The notes under the pieces: generated by a model
Database searches by the model: none
Told to the model about the DNA's origin: nothing
What the model saw: the letters and a program-made list of their open reading frames with translations, nothing else
Program-made: the position numbers and the translations under genes
Part shown: positions 34,200-44,315 of the stretch, piece by piece
How the letters are laid out: every line of letters starts with the position of its first letter
Numbering within the stretch: position 1 is the stretch's first letter
Assembly: GCA_026018925.1 (NCBI GenBank)
Contig: JAKSZU010000009.1
Coordinates: forward strand, 68,436,949-68,500,948
DNA: 64,000 nucleotides
Reading direction: 5' to 3'
Source: Tupaia tana
Taxonomy: Eukaryota > Chordata > Mammalia > Scandentia > Tupaiidae

Positions 34200-34445
34200 G
34201 GTCAGCTGGTGGCATGCTGTTTACAGCAGTTGGATCCCACATGGCCAAGAGCACAGTTCGAGCTTGAGAAATAACGCTATGTTCATGTGTGTGCATGACC
34301 AACATCCCAAAAGGAGGAAGAAATGGAACAAAAGGGTTTGCAGTGTGACCATCCCTCATGGGAAGTGCTTTCTCATTCTCACTCTCTCTCTCTTCTTTCT
34401 CTAGTGAATGCATATACACACTATCAAATTAAAATATAAATAATA
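34200..34445 (+). mobile_element. Long-type SINE, old copy
   Basis: Head GGTCAGCTGGTGGCATG. 'gttcatgtgtgtgcatgacc' body, tail catatacacactatcaaatt + A-rich. Close in structure to the copy at 32470. Confidence 0.8.
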
Positions 34446-34639
34446 AAAGGGATACTTGGGCCTCATTCAAATGATCTAAACTCAGTAGATTTGGGCACCT
34501 TGGATCTGTAAGTTAGTGATTACCAACTGTGTTTCAAATGATCCAGGGACCTGCATAATGAACTAACTCAGGAAATGTCTCAAATATTCCTTCAAGTCTT
34601 CCTGACTCTGGTTTTCCTGTATTTCAATTAAACATGCAT

Positions 34640-35150
34640 AGAGTTTTTGAGAAAAAAAGAAAATCCCATTTCATCATGATAACTACCTGCACAATGATGA
34701 GAACTCTTGCATTGTATATTGTACCATGTCCAAAGCTATCAAGACCCTTAAAAATCTACGATCTTGTATTTAGTCTTCAACTTTCCTCAAATATATACTT
34801 TCTATTCCATCATGTTTCAGTCCACTCTTGTTTCTCACATATGGCATCCTGGCTTAGGTGTCTTTCCTCATCAGAATGATTTCTTTCATTTAATTGCATT
34901 TCTATCCAAAATCCTGCCCATTCAATCATCAGGAAACTCTATTTAGCAATTACAGTGTCTGTTGATCATCCCTTTCTTTTATTTCCTAATTTATTTCTAT
35001 ATACCCAGTACATACATTTCAACCTTTTTTTTATTTTTTAGAATTATTTTGCCCCCCTCAACTAGGTGTAAACTTGAAAGGCTCCTCAAGGAAAGCACCA
35101 TTATATAATATTTCTTTGCATGTCGCACAGAATGGGTAATAAACTGTATA
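34640..35150 (+). mobile_element. Probable L2 fragment
   Basis: The end (ctaggtgtaaacttgaaaggctcctcaaggaaagcacc...) fits L2 3' UTR wording. The upstream part is weaker. Confidence 0.45.
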
Positions 35151-35399
35151 AGTTTATAATGCTCCTTGCCTCAGTGAGTTCACAGTCTAATGTGATTCCA
35201 GATAGTCAGTTATAAAAACACTACTGTTAGATCATGGAAAGACATGCTGTTCAGGTTAGTTGAAAAGAGTACCAGTGAGTTAGCATCATCATAGTTTCTA
35301 TTTCTATATTCAATTTCTTATTCTATGTAAACCACCTCTATTTTTAAGATATTTCAATCCTGCCATTAAGTTAAACGACTGTAATCATGTTTCTTATAT

Positions 35400-35594
35400 C
35401 TAGATGTTTCAGTTTCCTCATCTATAAAAGTTTGTGAACTTTACATTGTCTCTACAAGTTTTATCATGAGGGTTTTAAGATACAAGTCAAGATGCTTAGA
35501 AGAATGTTTTATAGGGGCTGGCAGGTGATGTGGTGGTTAAGGACGCTGGACTCCCACATGGCTGACTGTGGTTCGAGTCCCAGACCTGGTGGTT

Positions 35595-35627
<33 letters not shown>

Positions 35628-35725
35628 CCTGGTCAAATTAAAATAAATATTTTTTTTTAATTATTAAAAAAATTTTAAAAAAGAATGTTTTACAGATAGT
35701 AAATACTTAGTAACTGTATGCCATG
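35400..35725 (+). mobile_element. MIR split by a SINE
   Basis: gtttcagtttcctcatctataaaa..., then tcatgagggttttaagatacaagtcaagatgcttag, then (after the SINE) acagatagtaaatacttagtaa. Typical MIR core and end. Confidence 0.75.
35512..35680 (+). mobile_element. Short-type SINE in MIR
   Basis: Head GGGGCTGGCAGGTGATGTGG, intact B box GGTTCGAGTCC, CT block, TGGTCAAATTAAAATAAA tail. Perfect 12-bp TSD aagaatgtttta at 35500-35511 and 35681-35692. Confidence 0.93.
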
Positions 35726-35859
35726 TTACAACTCCTAATGGGACTTTGTGATCACAATAAAAATTCTAAAAGGCAAACTGATGTTGCAAATCTTTTTTTT
35801 ATCTGATTGCCATGTGTTTATGGTCTCTCAGACTCTACATTTTTTCTACCTGGATGGCT

Positions 35860-35864
<5 letters not shown>

Positions 35865-35892
<28 letters not shown>

Positions 35893-36142
35893 AGAGGTTT
35901 TCACTATAGGGCACATGCGCTTGCCAGACAGACAGAGAGAGACATAGAGACAGAAAGCAAGAAATCACCCCCCAGGGGGGATGGCCACGCCGCAATCCCT
36001 TCTTCTCCATTCTCCTCTTGGGATCTTGGGCACACACGCACACATGCCCGGCGTGAGTTTTAAGCCACCGGGTCCGGAACGCGAACCGCGGTCGACTACG
36101 TGGGAGTCCAGCGACATAGCCATTACGCTAACTGCTGGTTCC
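35865..36142 (-). mobile_element. Long-type SINE, GGGAACCAGCAG subtype
   Basis: Poly(T) of 20 or more at the left, high CpG. Perfect 14-bp TSD ctggatggcttctt at 35850-35863 and 36143-36156. Confidence 0.95.
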
Positions 36143-36189
36143 CTGGATGGCTTCTTCAGCGTTCTTCCTGTAGTGTCCCATGTCTACTT

Positions 36190-36478
36190 GTGAATCCTAA
36201 TAATTTGTCAAGTGTCAACTCCTGTATTGACTCCTCTATGGAATATAACAGATTGGTTGTTCCTTCCTCCAGTGTTTCTAAAGCACTGTGTGTGTTCATC
36301 TACCACAGGTCTTATCGATCTATAATTATTGTTTATTGCTTGTTTTCATGTCCCTATCTCCTGCCATCATGTGAATTCTTCAAGGGGAGGAACTGGTTTT
36401 ACCCATCTTTGTATTCCCATAGCCTAGCATCATACTTGACACAAACTCAATAAAAGTTTGCTAAATAAGTTAATGACT
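36190..36478 (+). mobile_element. L2 3' end
   Basis: gaattcttcaaggggaggaactgg..., catctttgtattcccatagcc, tagcatcatacttgacacaaactcaataaaagtttgctaaataag: the standard L2 3' UTR layout. Confidence 0.75.
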
Positions 36479-36548
36479 TTCACAGGTATTTAAACTCAAG
36501 TATTAATGTTGAAAGAGATTATCTAGTTCTTTCAGATCATAAACTTTT

Positions 36549-37269
36549 TTTTTTTTTTTTACGTGCCAAATACATGATAGACCAGATTTTATTTTTATGG
36601 CAAGAATATTTAAATTGGGGGAAGAAATTGTTTCAAATGTTACTGACAGGCTTCAAACAGTTGTGATGGAGGGATCAACATCATACAAAAACCCACCTAG
36701 TAAAGTTTTAGATGACCAGTAACTTTATCAATTAGATCCGCTGGTCCTGGCCCAATTCCTAGGACAGCTCGAGAGCCTGGTTCAATCTGAGTACGTCCAG
36801 CATCTTGAATTAAGCTCACAGTCAGTCCAAGCGTTTTCGCATGGGTCAGTAACTGAATCAAGGTTTCTTCATCAGGAGCTTTGACCACCACTTTGGGCTG
36901 GCCACAGTATTCCCACTCTTTGAGCATTGCAGGATTTCGCCTTTGAATTTGCTTGTAGGCAGAAACAGCAGCCTGGGAGCATTGGGCAGCCACTTTTCTT
37001 TTTCCCATTTTTAAGTCATTTTGAACAACAAGAATTATTTTACATTCCCCACTGTCTCTCAAGATACTTGCTTCAGTCCTGGTCTCTGCATTTGTGCCAC
37101 TTGCTGAGCTTTTGGGGAACATCCTAAAGCGTACCCGAAGGCCCCAAACCAGGCACATGCCACAAGCAACCCCAGCAGCCAGGCTGAGTGCACTAGGATG
37201 AGACAAATATTCCATCATCGATGATTTGGAGAGCACCTACTCACACTGGCCCTTCCAGTTCTTCTCTTT
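36549..37269 (-). mobile_element. PTRH2 processed retrocopy unit
   Basis: Bounds of the reverse-transcribed mRNA copy. 3' side: poly(A) (T run 36545-36560) about 28 nt beyond an AATAAA signal at 36588-36593. Flanks ttcagatcataaactttt (36531-36548) and ttcagctcataaactttt (37270-37287) form an 18-bp TSD with one mismatch. The unit has 5' UTR (about 33 nt), the whole coding frame and 3' UTR. All three marks point to L1-mediated retroposition. Confidence 0.92.
36697..37236 (-). pseudogene. PTRH2: PTRH2 (peptidyl-tRNA hydrolase 2) retrocopy, frame intact
   Basis: PTRH2/BIT1 is a mitochondrial outer-membrane enzyme of the Pth2 family that releases peptides from peptidyl-tRNA; it is also implicated in anoikis signalling. 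The 179-codon frame has the family's usual vertebrate length. It has a hydrophobic N-terminal segment (residues 16-33, [12 protein letters not shown]), a polar linker, then the Pth2 domain from about residue 64 ([12 protein letters not shown]) to the C-terminus ([18 protein letters not shown]), ending at TAG. No frameshift or internal stop. Oddities: the start codon is GTG, immediately preceded in frame by TAG, so translation would have to begin at Met7 or Met8. In the signature segment, residues 80 and 88 are Arg and Gln, where from memory of the family I expect Gly and His. TSD and poly(A) show it is a retrocopy, not the parental locus. Whether it is expressed is unknown. Confidence 0.9.
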
Positions 37270-37289
37270 TTCAGCTCATAAACTTTTCA

Positions 37290-38255
37290 TCATCTATTCT
37301 TCCTTGAAAATCAAGAGTAATGGTGACCATATTTAACCACATACAAAAGAAAAAGAAATTAAATGACATGTAGATGGCAGTTGTACAATGACAATTAAAG
37401 CATTCTGAGGTTTTTTTCAAATTATTCAGAAAAAAACAGCATAACTTAAGAGCATGAAAGAGAATTTGCAGATTCTTTGCATGCAATATAGTATTCTCTG
37501 TTTGACAAAGATTTACTGATGAACTAATTTTATTAAGGAAAATCTATGATGGACCATTTAGATTTAGAAATTAAATCTGTACTAAATATAGATACTAAAA
37601 TGAAAGTTTCCAGTTTAAAGAGTGAATTTTTATTGTTTCAAGGAGCTGAGTAGGCCCTTCTATTTCTTTTATTTTAATTATTTTTATCATAAGACATATA
37701 TAGATAATAAAATGGTTAATGTAATAAAACAAATGAATATATATATCACTTCAGCTTTTGTGACAAAAGCAGCTAAAATCTATTTACTGAAAAAAATCAT
37801 ACATACAATTATGCCAACTATAGTCCTCATATTGTACAATTAGAGCTCTAGATTTGTTTATTCTATTTATTTGTTATTTTGTGTCCTTTGGTACTGAACA
37901 ACAGGTAGAACATAGTTCAAATGATCAAGCAGATTAGACTGCTAACTCTGATTATTGACATTTTTATATAAAAGCAAGAACATCAATGATCACAAATCAG
38001 GTAACAAAAGGAAAGATTAGCTTAATAAAAAGGACATAAGGCTATAGACAATCGTCAGGTTTGTTATCTAGGGGTGATTTCAGAAAATTAGTGCATGCAT
38101 TTTCAAAGAATTTAAAAGTCATCTCATGTCCATTTTATGTAAATTTCTACAATTTAATTTTTTTAATTTCAATATCAAAGGAAATAAACTCCACACAAAT
38201 CAACAATTCTTCAGTGAGTTCCATTTTCCAAAATTATGTGGTCTAAATTTGCTTA
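37290..38255. other. Unique A/T-rich sequence
   Basis: No repeat or gene recognised; short frames only. Confidence 0.35.
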
Positions 38256-38273
38256 AAAGTTTTCACAGTTTCT

Positions 38274-38542
38274 GGGACCAGCAGTTGGCGTAATGGCTAT
38301 GTCACTGGAATCTCATGTGGTCTACCACGGTTCAGGTCCCAGACCCGGTGACTTAAACTCACACCGGGCGCGTGTGCATCCGTGCCCAAGATCCCGAGAG
38401 GAGAATGGAGGAGAAGGGATTGCAGCGTGGCCATCCCCCCTGGGGGGTGATTTCTCGCTTTCTGTCTCTCTGTCTCTGTCTGTCTTTCTGGCGAGCGCAC
38501 GCGCCCTATAGCAAAGAAAACCTCTCTAAAAAAAAAAAAAAA
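38274..38542 (+). mobile_element. Long-type SINE (left part of inverted pair)
   Basis: Head GGGACCAGCAGTTGGCG, all modules, A tail at 38527-38542. Left flank agttttcacagtt matches the right flank of the neighbouring inverted piece rather than sequence after this tail. Confidence 0.9.
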
Positions 38543-38693
38543 ATCCCTTCTCCTCCTTTCTCCTCTTGGGATCTTGGGCATGCATGCACACGAACCTGAC
38601 GTGAGTTTTAAGCCACTGGGTCCGGGACACGAACCACGGTCGACTATGTGGGAGTCCAGCGACATAGCCATTACTCTAACTGCTGGTTCTCCC
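38543..38693 (-). mobile_element. 3'-truncated inverted long-type SINE
   Basis: Starts abruptly at tcccttctcctcc, so the palindrome, CT block and tail are absent. Head GGAGAACCAGCAGTTAG at the right. Right flank acttttcacaatt pairs as a TSD with agttttcacagtt left of the previous SINE. Confidence 0.85.
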
Positions 38694-38712
38694 CAAGAAA
38701 CTTTTCACAATT

Positions 38713-39300
38713 ACTTAAAAACATATCAATAAAGAAACTTTTGTTTCAAATTTACTTTGCCTTTTTCCACCCTGACTCCAGTGTGAGTTTCAAATTAATG
38801 GCCTGGGAAATGTCACTGGATTTGCATTCTAAAATTTATCCCCAGGAGATCAATAACAATGACAGCTCAGGAGTTGTTGTTTCTTATCTAGAGAAAATAA
38901 TTCACTCTATGAGAAAATTGACAGTCTAAAAATTCATGACTTTCAATCACTCATCCATAAATCCTGCAAATCAGTCCACAGTAATGACTCTGAAAGAAGC
39001 AAACATAAAATTGATCAGAAAGTGGGAGTGCAAAGCATGTCATCCATTAATTTTAATTTTGGTTTTAAGATTGCTTGATTATTTTTCTATAAGAATTTTT
39101 GGAGAAAAAGATAAGATACATGGTCTATGTTCCAAGAAGTATCCCATATACTTACAAAGCTTTATCTACAGAACTCTACCTAGAAAACAGAAATCTATTA
39201 TCTCCTACCCACATCTTGTTAGCTACAGCATTACATATTCAACTGTTCAGTGGTATTCTCTACTTTAATGTAGCAAGGACTTCAAGAATTAGCATGAATA
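38713..39300. other. Unique sequence
   Basis: No recognisable repeat. The overlapping ~110-codon frames at 38936-39268 and 39099-39428 (plus) have no recognisable domain. Confidence 0.35.
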
Positions 39301-39309
39301 AAATTCAAT

Positions 39310-39560
39310 TTGGTATCATTCAAAACCAAAACTGCATCTCCTCCTATGTTCACTTTCTCAGTCAATTGCCCGGTCATCTACTGCATTCAGAAACCGTGGA
39401 GTCAGTTTCAACTATTACTTATGTTTAGCTCTACACCACCTGATGTAACGGCTAATTCACCATATCAAAATCTACCTCTGTATTTCTTTTAATCTGTTGC
39501 CCTCTTTCTCATCCCCACTGTTAACTTTGTTCACAAAGCCACAGCAACAGATTTTAAAAT
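39310..39560 (+). mobile_element. L2 fragment (ORF 3' part)
   Basis: ctcctcctatgttcactttctcagtcaattg..., catctactgcattcagaaaccgtggagtcag, ...tgccctctttctcatccccactg follow the L2 3' coding region. The short frames over it are decayed L2. Confidence 0.6.
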
Positions 39561-39582
39561 CATTTTTAAAATATTTTACAAT

Positions 39583-39658
39583 GGGGCTGGCAGGTGGTAT
39601 TTTCATGAGGGTTTTAAGATACAAGTCAAGATGCTTAGGTGGTATTTTCATGAGGGTT
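39583..39658 (+). repeat. SINE-head scrap with 45-bp tandem and transplanted MIR piece
   Basis: GGGGCTGGCAGGTGGT is followed by a direct repeat of 22 bp (39592-39613 and 39637-39658, period 45). Positions 39603-39638 are identical to 35464-35499, part of a MIR 4.1 kb upstream. Confidence 0.8.
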
Positions 39659-39659
39659 A

Positions 39660-40400
39660 TTTTCCATTTCTTAACAATTTTGAAAAGTGCTGGTCAGTTA
39701 TTTATATAATATTCCTTAATTTGGGTTTAATTGATGCTTTCTCATAATTAGTCTAATACGATGGATTATCAGAAAGAAAATCACAGAGGTGATGTATGCT
39801 TCTCATTTTCTCATATCAGGGGATACATTAGAGTACAATGGCTTATAATCAATGATATTAAGTGTCGTCCTTGTTTAAGGTGATGTTTGCCAAATTTCTC
39901 CCATTTAAAGTTATTGTTTTCTATTTTATATAATTTGTTCTCTTAAAATGAGTCATTAAGTCTATTTCACCCTCAAGAGGAGGCATCTTAAACTCCATCT
40001 ACTGTAGGAAGAAGTATCAAAATTTTCATGGATGTATGTTAAAACTACCCAGTAATTTTTGATAATGTTTCGAGGAAAATAGTTTGAAGAAATGCAAATA
40101 TCCTGTTTCTCCTTAAAACTTCTCTCACATTTTTGGTTATTTATTCATAAAGCTTGCCTATAAAACCTATTACTGTAGTGTTCTAATGATGATTTTTTTA
40201 ATATTTCTCATTTCTTCTACATTAACTATTAGAAACTTTTCTTTTAAAATTTATTTTTTATTTTATTTTGTAATCTTATTAATATTTTATTATTTTCTGT
40301 CTTTGTGGGGTATAATATGGTTTTTTAAAGCATGCATATAGTGTGTGATAATCAATTCAAGGATATTACCATATCCATGATTTTTGACAAAGAACATTAC
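39660..40400. other. Unique A/T-rich sequence
   Basis: Nothing recognised. Confidence 0.35.
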
Positions 40401-40418
40401 ATTATGTTATGCACTTTT

Positions 40419-40682
40419 TTTTTTTTTAGAGAGGATTTTACTATAGGGTGCGTGTGCTTGCCAGAAAGACAGAGAGACAGAGAAACAGAAAGCGAGAAAT
40501 CACTCCCAAGGGGGATGGCCACATCCCAATCCCTTCTCCTCTATTGTCCTCTCTGGATCTTGGGCATGCACACACATGTGTCCAGTGTGAGCTTAAGCTA
40601 CCGAGTCTGGGACTTGAACTATGATAGACTACATGGGAGTCCAGCAACATAGCAATTATGTTACACTAACCACTGGTCCCAA
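40419..40682 (-). mobile_element. Long-type SINE
   Basis: Complete, with a small insertion near the head (attatgttacactaacc). Perfect 15-bp TSD atgttatgcactttt at 40404-40418 and 40683-40697. Confidence 0.93.
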
Positions 40683-40699
40683 ATGTTATGCACTTTTGA

Positions 40700-42100
40700 T
40701 TGTTGTTTTTCTATGTTTGTTTGGTTTGGTTTGGTTGGTTTGGAGATACATATATAAGATTGACAGCCCTTCTTTTACTCTGCTGTGGTATACTATTCTC
40801 CCTCTGGTGTGGTATAACCTCTTGGCCTTGCTTACATGTGTTCTTGTGTGTGTCAATCATCTTTTCTTTTTTTGGGGAGAGTCTTTTTTTTTTTTTTTTG
40901 CTATAGGGCATGTACACTCGTCAGAAAGACAGAGAGACAGAGAGTTAGAAAGCGAGAAATCATCCCCCAGGGGGGATGACCACACCATAATCCCTTCTCC
41001 TCCATTCTCTTCTCAGGATCTTGGGCATACACGCACATGTGCCCAGCGTGAGTTTAAGCCACTGAGTCTGGGACTCAAATCACAGTTGGCTACATGGGAG
41101 TCCGGCAACATAGCCATTACACTAACTGCTGGTCTCTCAATCTTTTTTCCTTCAGCCCTTTCTCCTCTACCCACCAATGCCCAAGCAGTCTCTTGTATTT
41201 ACCACTGTCCTTTCTATTTCTATGCCTTCAAGTTTTTCAATTTCTACCAGACTGTAGATATTCCATGTAGGTTAAGAAGGGATATACAGTGTTTGTTTTA
41301 CATAATCTGGCTTATTACACTTAGTATTATATCTTCTAGATTCATCCTCTCAAATGACAGGATCTCATTGTTCTTTATGGCTGAATAGCAGTCCATTGTG
41401 TCTATGTGCCATTTTCTTAGTTCAGTCATTGGTTTTGAGGCATTTGTTTTGGATGAACTTAGGTTGAGTCTATGTCTTAGATATTGTGAAGAATGCTACA
41501 ATAAACACATGCAAATGTGTTGAGTGATTGAGTGATTTCCTGTCCTTTGCGTAAATAACCAAGAATGGAATTACTGAGTTACATAATAGCTTTATTATTA
41601 AGCTTTCAAGGAATCTTCATATGGTTTTCCACAGTGGCTATACTCATATACATTCTCACCAGCAGTGCACAAGGCTCCTCTTTTCTCCACGACCTTGCCA
41701 GTGCTTTTTCTATTTTTGGTAATAGATATTCTGACTAGGGTTATGTTATGCCTCACTGTGATTTTGACTTGGATTTTTTTTATTAAAAACGATGTTGAAT
41801 ATTTTTTCATATGCTTTTTAGCCATTTGTATGTCTTCCTTTGAGACTCTGTCCAGACTGCCCAGTTTTTACTTGGATTGTTGTTGGTTTTGGTTTGTTGG
41901 TTTGTTTGTTTTTGGCAGGGTAAGCTGTTTGAGTTCTCTGTATATTCTGGTTATATATCTGTTATCTGAAGTAGTTTGCAAATATTTTCCCATTGTGTAT
42001 GTTGTTTCTTCAATTCTTGTTCTCTTGTGCAGAAGCTTTTAAACTTGATATAATCCTACTTGTCTCCTTTTTAATAAATATTTCTCCCTTATTCTTGAAT
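40700..42100 (-). mobile_element. L1 ORF2 3' end plus 3' UTR
   Basis: Minus-strand L1: 41290-41830 contains the C-terminal ORF2 region (reverse of 'atggctgaatagcagtccattgtg', 'accttgccagtgctt', 'ccacagtggct'). Left of 41290 is a 3' UTR different from the half-L1 tail. Multiple stops. Carries a SINE at 40865-41136. Confidence 0.75.
40865..41136 (-). mobile_element. Long-type SINE in L1 3' UTR
   Basis: Tail side ggggagagtc + T run; body and palindrome (ccccccagggggg with one change) present. Right flank tcaatctttttt resembles left flank tcaatcatcttttc. Confidence 0.88.
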
Positions 42101-42184
42101 ATTTATTTATTTAATTATTTATTATTCCAGTATGCATTCAGATATATTTATGTTGTCCAGTGTATTAAAATCCGATACTATTGG

Positions 42185-42451
42185 GAAACAGCAGTTAGCA
42201 TAATGGCTATGTCGCTGGACTCTCACGTAGTCAACCACGGTTCGCGTCCCGAACCCGGTGGCTTAAAACTCACGCTGGGCGCGTGTGTGTGCCTGCCCAA
42301 GATCTCGAGAGAAGAATGGAGGAGAAGGGATTGTGGCGTGACATCCCCCCTGGGGGGTGATTTCTCGCTTTCTGTCTCTATGTCTCTCTCTGTCTGTCTG
42401 GCGAGCGCACGCGCCCTATAGCGAAAACCTCTTAAAAAAAAAAAAAGAGAG
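42185..42451 (+). mobile_element. Long-type SINE
   Basis: Head GGAAACAGCAGTTAGCAT (GGGAACC-type, changed). Perfect TSD aaaatccgatactattgg, about 18 bp, at 42167-42184 and 42452-42469: the longest in the window. Confidence 0.95.
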
Positions 42452-42469
42452 AAAATCCGATACTATTGG

Positions 42470-43340
42470 TATTTATTATGCTGCATAAATAGCTTCAGAC
42501 ATGTCCATTAAGTTCTCTTTTAGTTGGCTCCTGTGGAGCTTTGACATGCCCTAATATTACATTTTCTTCCTCATTTTCTTGCTATCTCTCTTCCTCTCTC
42601 CTTCTTCCTTTCTGTTCTCTATTTCTTCTTTTCTCCCTTCCTGTCCTTCATTCTTTTAAGCACTTTATTACTTTCTGACAATATATGTTGCTCCAGGAAC
42701 ACCTTGTATTTTTCCTGTTCCAACCCCAGAATCAGCTATTTATCCAAGATATGGGAATTAAGTGTACTTGTTGCCACTAAGGTGTCATCGATTTTGGGCC
42801 CTGTCACCTAAAAGAACAGAATATATTTATATATAGTAAGTCATATATGCATGCATATCTACATGTATTACTATATCTATTTGTATATATCAATATATTA
42901 AAATCAACACAAATTTATAATGATATCTCTGATGCTAATCCAACACCACTGGGTTTGTTATAGCCTTTCTCTCTTGCTAATTTGTAATTTCCTTCTCCGG
43001 CTGTTACAAACATAGATTCCATTATTTATCATTTATACACTTATATTTTCAAGCCTATTATAAATGTAAAGTGGTTTCAGAATTGCTAACTCACACCTTC
43101 TGTGAGATACATATTTATATTTAGAATATAATTTATCATTGTTTTGTTTTCTGCCTTGCCATATCTGTTGAAAATACTGTTTTCCCAAGTTATTCATTTC
43201 AGCTCATTTTTTTCACCACTCTTTTAGTGAGGTTATTATATATACATTTGTAATACAGGAAGATGTATATGCCACAACCTATATTCCATCCAGGGGATCT
43301 TCAAAATCCTGGTTAATGGTCTTTTAAAGTTTGAATACAG
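42470..43340. other. Unique sequence
   Basis: No gene. A/T-rich with a TATA-rich run near 42820-42900. Confidence 0.35.
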
Positions 43341-43344
43341 CTAG

Positions 43345-43582
43345 CCAGCCATGATAGTGCCACAGTAGCACAATACTCCATGATACTGAGACTGAGGGGT
43401 GGAGGAAGATCCTAGATTGGGTATACCAAAGACTCCCTGTGCATGCCAGGTGCCCACAATCCTGGCTGGCTGACTAAAGTTTGGGCTGGGATCATGATGT
43501 CAAGATGTTGTGGGGACCCCTGTCTCTCTCTCTCTCTGTCTGTCTCCCTCTCTAATGCAAGAAATAAGTGAATAAACCTTTA
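43345..43582 (+). mobile_element. Divergent tRNA-like SINE (third family)
   Basis: gccagccatgatagtgccacagtagc opening, long body, (CT)n block at 43522-43542 and tail starting taatgcaagaaataagtg. Confidence 0.4.
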
Positions 43583-43589
43583 AAATTTG

Positions 43590-44285
43590 CATACAGTGTA
43601 GATCACTCTTTGGGGTGTAAATTTCCACAGATTTTGGCAAATGCACTGAGTCATGAATATACCACCAAAGTACTATAACACAGAACCCAGTAACATTAAA
43701 CATTTCTTGTCCAGCTCGTTTATAGTCAAACGTTCCTATCTTTCCCAAGTCCTGGCAATCGCAGATATGCTTTTATCTTTTCCTGTCTTTCTTCTTCTGT
43801 TTTTATTTAATTAAAAAATTTTTTATTCCTTTCTTGAGTGAAAGAGAACATGAAAGAGTATAAGAGCATACATACGAGAGAGATAGGCACTGTTGAAATG
43901 CAGACTTTCCTTCCCCGAGTCTTTCAGCCAGTCAGGATTGTGAATGGGCATAGTCATAAATAGTGTCCCATAACCTGACTGTATTACAAGCTGTTTATTC
44001 ATTCTTTTGCTGAACGATGTATTGGTTAATTCAAGTTTGGGGATGACTATAAATAAAGATGTTATAAACATCCCTGTACAGGCTTTTGGTAAATACAAGT
44101 TTTCAATTCACTTGGACCTATGCCTAGAAGTAGGATGTCTGGATATGTTTAATTTCATGAGAAACTGTCAAACTGTTTTCCACAATGATTGTATAATTTT
44201 TAATTTCCATCAACAGTGAATGGGTTTTTCTGCATCCTCATCAGTATTTAATATCACCAACTGATTTGTTTGTCATTCTAATAGA
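43590..44285 (-). mobile_element. Old L1 ORF2 C-terminal fragment
   Basis: 43600-43790 and 43920-44280 read as minus-strand L1 (reverse of 'gataaagatgttataaacatcc', 'cacaatgattgtataa', 'ccatcaacagtgaatggg'). An older family than the L1 at 40700. The 43800-43920 part is unclear. Confidence 0.6.
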
Positions 44286-44315
44286 TGTGTCATTCCAGTT
44301 GTTTTTTATTGTATT

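Noticed and set aside
40621-41388. 255-codon plus-strand frame, the longest in the window
   Set aside because: It crosses a SINE boundary, a second SINE and antisense L1 3' UTR; no domain, and composition follows the repeats.
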